64,000 bases of DNA from Botryosphaeria dothidea (taxonomy: Eukaryota; Ascomycota; Dothideomycetes; Botryosphaeriales; Botryosphaeriaceae), in the NCBI GenBank assembly GCA_011503125.2, contig WWBZ02000016.1:3410001-3474000 (forward strand). The letters are read 5' to 3'. Within the stretch, counting starts at the first letter, position 1; each line of letters starts with the position of its first letter. Below are positions 38,430 to 46,958 of this stretch, in pieces. Both the position numbers and the translations under genes were made by a program. Under the pieces are notes generated by a model. It did not search any database, had not been told where the DNA came from, and worked only from the letters and a program-made list of their open reading frames with translations.

Positions 38430-38512
38430 CTTATAGTCCACTCTAACTACCTATAGATTTTCCTCCTTATTACCGCTAGAAAGAACGCGGGTACGTATAC
38501 TTTTAACGTAGG
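38362..38512 (-). mobile_element. SINE-4 fold-back, sense arm (R), part 1
   Basis: SINE in minus orientation containing both ~57-bp repeat units. It is interrupted by the gypsy element at GTAGG (38508-38512). The head continues at 44485-44599. Confidence 0.72.
38508..38512 (+). repeat. Target-site duplication of the gypsy element, left
   Basis: GTAGG precedes the 5' LTR and is repeated at 44485-44489 after the 3' LTR. In less RIPed SINE copies the same site reads GTGGG, so the target had already been RIPed when the gypsy element arrived. Confidence 0.85.
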
Positions 38513-38717
38513 TGTTAGAGTCTGAAGCCTCAGGATCAAGCCTCAGAGGATCATCGGCAGATCACGTGACGCCAAGCCTTTCTTGTATATAACTCTCCTC
38601 TTTCTTCTACGACTTCTCCTCTTTCTTCTACGACTTCTCCTCTTTCTTCTTAAGTCTAGCTTAACGTACTTAGCGCAATAAACCTTTCAGCGATCATCCT
38701 GAGGTTGAGCCCTGACA
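38513..38717 (+). repeat. 5' LTR of the gypsy element (205 bp)
   Basis: Runs from TGTTAG to CCTGACA. It holds an E-box CACGTG (38573-38578), a TATA box TATATAA (38586-38592), three near-copies of a 21-bp CT-rich unit (CTCCTCTTTCTTCTACGACTT), the probable transcription start near 38652 (inferred from the self-priming match) and a polyadenylation signal AATAAA (~38678). No RIP is visible. Confidence 0.92.
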
Positions 38718-38719
38718 TT

Positions 38720-38729
38720 AGCTAGACTT
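38720..38729 (+). promoter_or_regulatory. Self-complementary primer binding site
   Basis: AGCTAGACTT, two bases after the 5' LTR, is the exact reverse complement of AAGTCTAGCT at 38652-38661 inside the LTR. No tRNA-type TGG primer site is seen here. This matches Tf1-type priming, in which the 5' end of the transcript folds onto the site. It implies that R begins near 38652. Confidence 0.7.
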
Positions 38730-38826
38730 CACCTATTAGATTTACTAGACATCGGATCACTGGCATAGTCGCGCACTGGAATCACTGGAATTACTAAAAT
38801 CACTGGAATCACTGGGAAACGGAATC

Positions 38827-39975
38827 ATGACGCCTGAGGACCAACAGCAAATACAAGAGCCCCGAGAGATAGCGCAGCTGCTGCAGCAGATAATGGCCCA
38901 GATAAGCACGCTTACAACCAAGGTAGGGCAACTGGAAAAGGGGCAGGAGACACCGGAGAACGGAAATGAGGACACGCAACTACCTTCTCCTAAACTCTCC
39001 GGAAAAACTTCGGGAAGTATATCAACCTCGGCAAGCGACACGGTAGAAGGCAAGCCGACTAAGAACCTCGGACCCCTCGCAGAATTCTCCGGTAATAGGG
39101 ATGAATTGGAACCCTGGATTGCGCAGGCACAGGCAAAGCTCGCAGTGGACTACACGAGTTGCACTGAAGCTACGAAGTTTTTTATGCTTCATAATCGGCT
39201 TAGAGGCGAAGCAGCGCGTCAGCTGCAGCCCTAGGTGCAAGCCAGCATTAACACGACCAGTATGACTGCTCAGTGCCTACTGGATCAGCTGCGCCTATCA
39301 TTTGGCGACCCCCATAGGCAAGAGAAGGCCCAACGTAAGCTGCACAAGCTACGCCAAACCAACAAGCCCTTTATGGAGCACTTCACCGAATTCCGCAAGC
39401 TCGTGTTAGAGGCGGGAGGTACCAACTGGCCGGACGAGATTCTTAAGGCCTACTTGGAAGCAGGGCTTAGCCAGGAGCTCCAACGAAGTATGATTGGCCT
39501 TGGGAGCACAAGCCAGTCCTTTGAGGACTACTGCACGGAGCTGAAACGTGTCAGTAACCAACTTGAAGCCTTCAACCTAAGGAACATAGGAAAGAAGCCC
39601 CAGCAGGGCTGGCAACAAGACTGGTGGCGTGGTCAAAATAAGGTTGGCTCGGCAGGGTCCACTGGCAGGCAGTCAGGGTCCAAGCCAAAGCCGACCACGC
39701 CCCAGCAAGACAAAATGGACTGGGAACCCACAGGGCCTGCAAGGGCCGCCCAAGGACGTCGTGTCAAGTGGGTAGACGAGCAAGAGATGCAAAAACGCAA
39801 GGATGAGGGTCGTTGCCTACGCTGTGGCGACTCTAGGCATAGGGTTGCCCAGTGCCCATGGCTGCCACCAAGGAGGCCAGCAAGGCTTGCAAAGCCTACC
39901 CAACAGGAGGAACACGTGGGACCGGAACTGGAAGACTTGGAGGACGAGTCCTCCTCCCAGCAGTCGGAAAACTAA
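38827..39975 (+). pseudogene. gag: Gag polyprotein of the gypsy element, one in-frame stop
   Basis: Capsid/nucleocapsid protein of the LTR element, which would package element RNA into cytoplasmic particles. The reading frame runs from the ATG at 38827 (first ATG after a 109-nt leader) to TAA at 39973-39975, 382 codons, with a single TAG at 39232-39234 (codon 136). A retrotransposon Gag-like helical domain covers about residues 85-240. A basic, Gln/Gly-rich linker leads to one zinc knuckle CX2CX4HX4C (Cys330, Cys333, His338, Cys343). The stop is the kind produced by a TpG-to-TpA change in a Trp codon, so it is probably RIP damage and not programmed. The end of gag overlaps pol, which lies in the -1 frame. 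No canonical slippery heptamer was found in the overlap. Confidence 0.9.
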
Positions 39976-42900
39976 AAGCTCCTGTCGAAAATCGCAGACA
40001 GGAGCCCACAGTGGAGGAAAAGCAGGAAGTGCGGAACGAATGGCGCAAGCAGCAACGTAAGCTAGAACAAGATTTACTCCTTACCCCAGTTATGATCAAT
40101 AAAGAGTCTTTCGGTAAAGCTCTCGCCGATACTAGTTGTGAATTCTACGCTGTTATGAGCCACGGTTTTGCTAAACGCTGCAACCTCCCGCGTATAAAGA
40201 TCTCCCCAAGGACACTGGACGGACTTACACCTACAGGATGGAAAATAGACGAGGTTGCCTGGGCTGAAGTAGACATTGGAGGCCACTGCCAGAAGCGCAT
40301 GTTCTTCTACATCGTGCCTAGGCTTTCCGGTTGCGACCTAATGTTGGGAAGCCCATGGATGGTACAGGAAAAAGCGGTACTCGATCAAAGTGAACGGACC
40401 ATTACCTTTAAGGACACAGGGCTAGTGGTAAAACAAGCAATAGATCTTCCTAGCCCTCAGGGCAAGCTCATCGGAGCCTCTGCCTTCAGTTACCTCTTAA
40501 GGAACCGAGAAAAGAAAGGGTACTAAGTCTTTATAGCGAGCCTAGCGGACATTAATAAGGCTCTTCAAGAGAAAACCCCCACGGATACTCAGGCCCGGCT
40601 ACCTAGCTGGGTGGACCCTCGATGGATACGCCTATTTGACAAGAAGGAGGCAGATAAACTCCCACCGCACCGGCCTGGAATTGACCACCAAATCGAATTG
40701 GAAAAGGATAGCAACGGCAAAACACCGGACGCCCCATGGGGACCCCTATACAATATGTCCCGTGACGAGCTTCTAGTACTTAGGAAGACTCTTAACGAAC
40801 TACTCGATAAGGGGTTTATCCGGGTAAGCAATTCCCCGGCCGCTGCTCCCGTACTATTTGTCAAGAAACCAGGCGGAGGCCTACGCTTCTGCTGTAACTA
40901 CCGGGCTCTTAATCGAATTACGAGGAAGGACCGCTATCCCCTACCACTGATCCAGGAGACCCTCAATCGGATTAGTAAAGCAAGATGGTTTACGAAACTG
41001 GATGTAACTGCTGCCTTCCATCGGATACGAATCGCGGAGGGAAGCGAGTGGTTAACAGCATTCCGGACCCGATTTGGACTCTTCGAATGGCTAGTGACAC
41101 CTTTTGGACTAGCAAATGCCCCGAGTACCTTCCAACGGTATATTAATTGGACCCTAAAGGACTTCCTTGACGATTTTGTCTCCGCGTACGTAGATGACAT
41201 CCTAATCTTCACGGACGGATCCCGCCGGGAGCACCGGGAAAAGGTCGATAAGGTCTTAGAGAAATTGGATGCTGCAGGTCTACAACTCGACCTAAAGAAA
41301 TGCGAGTTCGAAGTCCAGTCGACTAAGTATCTTGGGTATATTATCGAAGCAGGTAAAGGTATCCATATGGACCCGGAAAAGATCAAAGCAATTCAAGAAT
41401 GGAAAGCTCCTACCACGGCAAAGGGCGTACTCGGTTTCCTCGGTTTTGCGAACTTCTATCGGCGTTTTATTAAGGGCTTTTCTAACCTAGTAGCCCCTCT
41501 AGTATTACTTACGAGGAAGAACGTGCCCTTCCAATGGAACCAGGAAACCGAGCTCGCGTTTAGGAAATTGAAAAAGGCTTTTATCACGGCACCGGTCCTC
41601 ATGCAATTCGACCCGGAACGGGAGATAATTCTCGCCACGGACTCCTTAGGATACTGTACTGGAGGGGTGCTCCAACAGTTCGATGACGATGGTTTTCTAC
41701 GGCCCGTAGCGTTCTTCTCGAAAAAGAACCTACCCGCGGAATGCAACTACCCAATCTACGATAAGGAACTACTCGCAGTAGTTAAGTGCTTACGCCAGTG
41801 GGATGCTGAACTAAAGGGGCTACATCAGTTTAAGATCCTTACTGATCATAAGAACTTAGAGTACTTTACTACTACGAGGAGACTCTCTGAGAGGCAGATT
41901 CGATGGTGGAGAGAGCTTAGCCGCTTCTCCTTTATTATTGAATATACGCCAGGAAAGACTAACGGATTGGCGGACGCATTGACAAGAAGGGACCAGGACC
42001 TACCAACCACGGATATGGACGAAAGGCTCGAACAAAGGACGGCTCAACTGCTCCAAACAACGGCCCAAGGACTCGTGCTGAACACAGGCTCACCGGAAGA
42101 CCCAGAAGAGCAAAGAAACTGGGATGACGGAGACCTGCTATTATTAGAAGAAGCCATGGCAGTCGAACCTCGACAGGCACGACCAGGACAACTCGGACAA
42201 GAACCACCTCCCCTTGAGGAACAATGGCAAGAGGCACTCCAACAAGACCAAGTACTAAAGCAACTCCGGGAAGCAGTACAACGAGGAGAAAGGACCTTCC
42301 CACCGGAGTTTGCAACTAAGTTCAAGATCTCGATCGCGGAGTGTTCACTAGACTATCAAGGAAACCTCCTCTTTAGGGAAAGGAGATGGGTACCGGACTC
42401 CGAGCCACTACGAACAAGGATTATCCAAGAGATGCATGACTCTCCCCTCTCGGCACACCCCGGACGCGTTCAAACTACCTCCCTCGTAGCAAGGCACTTC
42501 TTCTGGCCAGGATTCGTTAACGATATCCGGAGGTTTTGTAGGAACTGTGACGTCTGTGGAAGGACTAAGATCTGAAGGGATCGGAAGCAAGGGTTACTCA
42601 AACCGTTACCAGTACCAAGTCGTCAATGGAGAGAGATCTCTATTGACTTTGTTGGGCCCCTACCATTGAGCAACGGATACGAGATGCTTATGGTAATCAC
42701 TGATAGGCTAGGGAAAGGAGTGATCCTTGAGGCCTGCCCGAACACTGAGACGGAAACCATTGCAAGGCTCTTTATTGCATGCTTCTACCGGAACCACGGA
42801 GTCCCAACAGCAATAGTATCTGATAGGGGAACGCAGTTCGTTAGCCTTCTCTGGCAACGCATCTGTCAACTACTTAAGATTAAGAGGCGCATCTCAACGG

Positions 42901-43715
42901 CCTACCACCCTCAAACGGACGGATCAACGGAAAGGATGAACACTGAAGTGGAAAGGAAGCTCGCGCTGTTCGTGGAGCACTATCAACAAGACTGGGCGGA
43001 CCGGTTACCGGTAGTCCAGTTAGCTCTCAACGGAAGAACCTCAACTACGACGCAGGCAAGCCCGTTCTTTCTTTCCCACGGGTACCATCTCGAGCCTCTA
43101 GAGCTATCCGAAGATATTCAACCTAGTAACCCCCAAAGGGACTCCCCAGTGGCAAGGGCCGATGCAATCGTAGCAAAGATCAAAGAGGTGACGGACTGGG
43201 CACAAATGGCAATGGCGGATGCACAGCAGGAACAGGAACGGCAGGCTAACCGGCAAAGGAACCTATCCCCTGCGTACAAGGTAGGTGATAAGGTCTGGCT
43301 ACACCTAAAGAACCTAAGGACGGATAGACCAAGCAAGAAGCTCGATGACAAGGCAGCCAAGTTCACCGTCATCGAGGTAGTTGGATCCCACAGCTACAAG
43401 TTGGATATCCCCGGAGCGGTGCACAACGTCTTTAACGTGGACCTACTCCGGCCAGCGGGAACAGACCCTTTGCCAAGCCAAGTACAGGACGACTATCAAC
43501 CACCACCGGTTCAGGTAGATGGTCAAGACGAATGGAGAGTGGAGGCAGTCTTAAGTGAACGAATGGCAAGAAAACCAGGGCAAAGGAGGCGCCAACTCCA
43601 GTACCAAGTCAAATGGGAAGGGTATGCAAGGCCAACATGGGAACCGGCATCAGCACTACAGGACACAGCAGCGCTGGACACGTACCTAAAACAGAAGGAC
43701 CGACAAGAGCTCTAG
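39852..43715 (+). pseudogene. pol: Pol polyprotein (PR-RT-RH-IN-chromodomain), two in-frame stops
   Basis: One frame, -1 relative to gag, read from about 39852 (open through the gag overlap) to TAG at 43713-43715. Protease active site at 40128-40136 reads Asp-Thr-Ser where the family has Asp-Thr-Gly. TAA breaks the frame at 40524-40526. RT carries YVDD at 41187-41198. RNase H follows with a TDS box and the later YDKELLAV and TDHKNL motifs. Integrase has an HHCC zinc domain (~42435-42557), then TGA at 42573-42575, then the DD35E triad (Asp 42645, Asp 42822, Glu 42930). A GPY/F-like module and a C-terminal chromodomain (about 43520-43700, core YQVKWEGY) complete it. The chromodomain is known in such elements to steer insertion to H3K9-methylated chromatin, which suits its position here. 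The TAA and the protease change fit RIP; the TGA is CpG-type. Confidence 0.93.
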
Positions 43716-44278
43716 GGAACCGAGCGGAGACTACAGGTGGACAAAAGGTTAAGCGGTTTAGCCCGGCCGGAGCCGAGCCTGCACACACCAGATGAGCACT
43801 GCACCACCCGCCCCGAGGGCGAGCGAGGCACAAGCGGTCACCTGGTGTGGGCATTACAGACCACAGGACCTAATCCCGTGCCGGACAACCCTCTCCCTGC
43901 CAACAGGCAGGCCCTCAATTCGACAGCCAGTCGACAAGCTCATAGGAGCCAGTTAACTGAGGGATGTCGCCACCCCAAGGCACGTATCACCGCACCTGCT
44001 GTCGGTCAGCCAAGTTTCCAACTACACCATGTAGCCGTTTGATGGTTCAGGGTTTACTTTTTCAACCTATATACCCACACCCACAAAAAAACGCGACCGA
44101 CAAACAAGCAAGCAAGCAAGGCAAGCAGGGCAAACAGGGCAAGTCGGGCAAGCAGGGCAAGCAGGACAAGCAAGGCAAACAGGGCAAGCAGGGCAGGCAG
44201 GGCAGGAAGGGTCAAAAACAGGGAAAGGTCAAAAAGCAACAGTCCCCACCCGGATTCGAACCCGTAACCTCTCGAACC
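43716..44278 (+). other. 3' untranslated region of the gypsy element
   Basis: About 560 bp without a credible gene. The short frames here follow repeats. It contains a run of 9-bp GGGCAAGCA-like units (44100-44217) and, on the minus strand at ~44246-44284, a tRNA 3'-half-like stretch (GGGTTCGAATCC) followed by a T run. Confidence 0.7.
44100..44217 (+). repeat. 9-bp tandem repeat in the gypsy 3' UTR
   Basis: About a dozen imperfect copies of GGGCAAGCA. The unit length is a multiple of three, which creates artificial open frames (Lys-Gln-Gly repeats on plus, Leu-rich on minus). Confidence 0.8.
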
Positions 44279-44300
44279 GGGAGGAGGAAGGGGGGGGTGA
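44279..44300 (+). promoter_or_regulatory. Polypurine tract of the gypsy element
   Basis: A purine run GGGAGGAGGAAGGGGGGGG lies immediately before TGA and the 3' LTR, the normal position for the plus-strand primer. Confidence 0.85.
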
Positions 44301-44484
44301 TGTTAGAGTCTGAAGCCTCAGGATCAAGCCTCAGAGGATCATCGGCAGATCACGTGACGCCAAGCCTTTCTTGTATATAACTCTCCTCTTTCTTCTACGA
44401 CTTCTCCTCTTTCTTCTTAAGTCTAGCTTAACGTACTTAGCGTAATAAACCTTTTAGCGATTATTCTAAGGTTAAGCCCTAATA
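44301..44484 (+). repeat. 3' LTR of the gypsy element (184 bp)
   Basis: Identical to the 5' LTR over its first ~140 bp apart from lacking one 21-bp CT-rich unit (two copies instead of three). In the last ~60 bp every CpA and TpG of the 5' LTR is TpA here, giving CCCTAATA where the 5' LTR has CCCTGACA. That is a RIP tract confined to the right edge. Confidence 0.92.
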
Positions 44485-44599
44485 GTAGGACGTATATACT
44501 ACGAGTAGATAAGCGGTCTAAGATTCGAACTTAGAATCTATACTACTCTAGAAAGGCTAGGTTACCGTAGAAGTATATCCTACTAGTATACTACCCCGC
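44485..44599 (-). mobile_element. SINE-4 sense arm (R), tRNA-like head
   Basis: Begins with GTAGG, the gypsy TSD (44485-44489), and continues the minus-oriented SINE: repeat edge, B-box (TTCGAA at ~44526), A-box region, 5' end CCCCGC at 44594-44599. It is followed by TAGATAAATTTATAG, the TSD of SINE-4. Confidence 0.75.
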
Positions 44600-45225
44600 T
44601 AGATAAATTTATAGCGAACTATTTAAGCTATAGAGTATACTCGCTACTCTACTACGTATAGAGTATATTAGACTAGAGGACTTTCTCTTAAGGCGTAAGG
44701 TACTAAAGTACCTTAGTCCTATCTATCTATACGGCTAGTATAAATAAATTCTAAAGTATATTCTTCTCTTCTACTTCTACTTCTAATAGAGTAGAATATA
44801 GATACTCTAAAGAGTAGAGACTACGGACTACTACTTCCTTCTCTTAATAAAGAAGAAGATTAAAGTAGTAATAGGCTAGTTTCTACGCCTAGGGCTACTT
44901 AGTTTAGTCTTACTAGGAAACTAATCTAGAAGAATAACTAGAAAGAGAAACTAAGAGGACTACCGAGAATACTAAAATCCGGATAACTACGAGAATAAGA
45001 ACTAAAGAAGTAGGGCTAGTAGGCGAATATAGGGCTACTATAGTAGCCGCTATTAGTAAGAAAGAAAAATAGAACTAGTAGAGATAAATAGGCCTAGATA
45101 GAAAGGAGGAGTTTTTACTAGGCGATAAGGTTTTCTCCCTCGAGTAAAATAACTATAGATAGCTAGTCTCGTATAGACTCGTAAGGAAGCTATATTAGGA
45201 AGAAATAAATTTATCTATCTATCTA
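44600..45225 (+). mobile_element. LINE copy P, main part with 3' end
   Basis: Resumes copy P: ORF2 C-terminal coding with the zinc region (~44710-44770), 3' UTR and (TCTA)n tail to 45225. Total copy length is ~0.75 kb, a strongly 5'-truncated insertion. It ends on TATTAAATCT, internal sequence of copy S and the same target used by the block in copy B. RIP is near saturation. Confidence 0.8.
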
Positions 45226-46958
45226 TATTAAATCTTCTTAGTTTTCTTATAAAATAAATAAGGTAATACTTATTAGGCGAGAAAGCTAACCCGTAGATAG
45301 CTACTTAGTACTCGTAAATTTAATATACGTTCTCTAGTATCCTATAGTTTTATTTTATAGATCTACTAAAGATTAGAATATTAGTATTATCGACGAATCT
45401 AAGGAGAAAGATATTATCTTTACGTAGCTATATAAGTAGGTTAGAGGTAAAGAATAGATAGAGGATCGAAGATAGTAAGAATTCCTAGAAAATTCTAGTT
45501 AAGATCTAAATTAATAGACTAGTAAAGTCTCCGAAGAATAGCTAAGTAGTACGGTTCTATAGAAAGAATTAAGTAAATCTTTCTACCTATTCTAGGAGTT
45601 TTACTATTCTTATATTATAGAGAAGCCTTCTATAGAATACGTAGTTATATACTTTTAAGATATCTAGGCTAAGGACTAAAATTACTAGCCCTAGATCTTA
45701 TATCTAGATAGTATAGATCTATTCTATAAGTAGATCGAGAGCTACTACTACGGACTTATTTCTTCTAGCTTCTATTTATATATTAGAAAGTAGGCCGTAT
45801 ACTTTAGTAGTCTAGGAGATTCTATCTACTATAATTCTCTTAAGTAACTTTTCTAGCGTATTAAGTAGAGTAATCGGCCTAAATAATTTAGCTTTAGTAT
45901 AGTTATCCCTCTATAGTTTTCTTAGAACTATAATAATAGAGCTTTTAAACTATCTAGAATAGTATATAAGTATAAGGTATTCCTAGAAGAGTCTAGTAAG
46001 TAGTCCGCTTAGTATCTAAGCGTACTACTTTAGAAATCTATTAATAATCTTATCTAGGCTTAGTATCTTATCTAAAAGAAGCTTCTTAATAGTATAGAGA
46101 ACCTACTCTTTAGTAAGATCTTAAGAAATCTCTACTAGCTCTAGATATATATATCTATCTAGATCTAAGAGGTCGGTAGTTCTAAGAGGGGAGAAGAACT
46201 AGTTAATAAGAATTTCTATCTTAGCTAGATTATCGTAGTATAGTTATCTATCTACTTTCTAGAGAGATAGAAACTAAAATAGAGCTAGAGGCTCTAGTAC
46301 TCTTATTCTTATCTACTTTAAGAGCTTCTAGAGTATAGATAGGTCTAAGATAATCTTAGCTACTATTCTACGCTATACTTTTATTCTATCTCTTCTAATC
46401 TATCTCTTCTTACTATTAGTAATAGTTTAGTATACTATTTAGTCCTTCTCTCTCCTTATAGCTATCTATTTTCTTCTAACTACTCTCGTCTAGTATACTA
46501 GGTCTAAATATTTCTTTATCTATTATATAGAGGCCTAGGACGAGGGTCTCGCTACTAGAATAGTTTCCTAGATTATTCTTTAGATAATCTTCTAGAGTAG
46601 TTCCGTAAAGTAGTCTAGGTCTACTTTTATATTAAGAGGGGCTACTCTAAGATATTCGAGCTTTATTTAGAGTACTTAATTAGTTCTATTCTAGTCTATT
46701 TTTTTCTACTAGGATCTTAGAAAACGTAGTTCTATAGAGATAGAAAAGATATTAAGTATAGTAAGAATAGGTAGGTAGTCTAAGGAGAATTCGAGCTTCT
46801 AACTAACTCTATAGCTAAAAATTCTCTTCTCTAGCTATCGTATAGTAAAAATAAGGTCTAGAATACTCTCGCTACTACTCTCTCTTCTAGTAATAGTATC
46901 TCTTAGAAGGGCTAGGTTAAAGCTAGCTATTATAGCTATTTTAATAAGGTTATCTATA
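45226..46958 (-). mobile_element. LINE copy S, RT to endonuclease segment
   Basis: Minus-strand LINE equivalent to W 58077-59800, extremely RIPed, with the RT box in D-to-N form (~45389). It lacks the 3' end, because P and M lie to its left. It is cut at AAGGTTATCTATA (46946-46958) by copy T and resumes at 52641. Confidence 0.8.

Larger units (their letters stand above)
38513..44484 (+). mobile_element. Ty3/gypsy chromovirus, nearly intact (5,972 bp)
   Basis: An LTR retrotransposon with LTRs starting TGTTAG, a 5-bp TSD, gag and pol, and the domain order protease, RT, RNase H, integrase, chromodomain. Base composition is normal, in sharp contrast to its surroundings: CpA and TpG are abundant. 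It is non-autonomous as it stands: gag has one in-frame stop, pol has two, and the protease motif is altered. It is inserted in SINE-4, inside LINE P, inside LINE S, so it is the youngest layer of a four-deep nest. The chromodomain and self-priming site place it with the Tf1/sushi-type chromoviruses. Confidence 0.95.

Noticed and set aside
39852..39975. Canonical -1 frameshift heptamer in the gag-pol overlap
   Set aside because: Candidates such as GGAAAAC near the gag stop and CAAAAAC near 39790 do not fit X XXY YYZ in the gag frame.
38757..42590. Minus-strand frames across gag and pol
   Set aside because: Antisense shadows of the gypsy element; the plus-strand frames carry all recognised motifs.
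43613..44380. Frames at 43613, 43737 and 43964 (Lys-Gln-Gly repeat protein), 43609 and 44054 minus (Leu-rich)
   Set aside because: They come from the chromodomain coding region in other frames and from the 9-bp repeat in the gypsy 3' UTR, whose unit is divisible by three.
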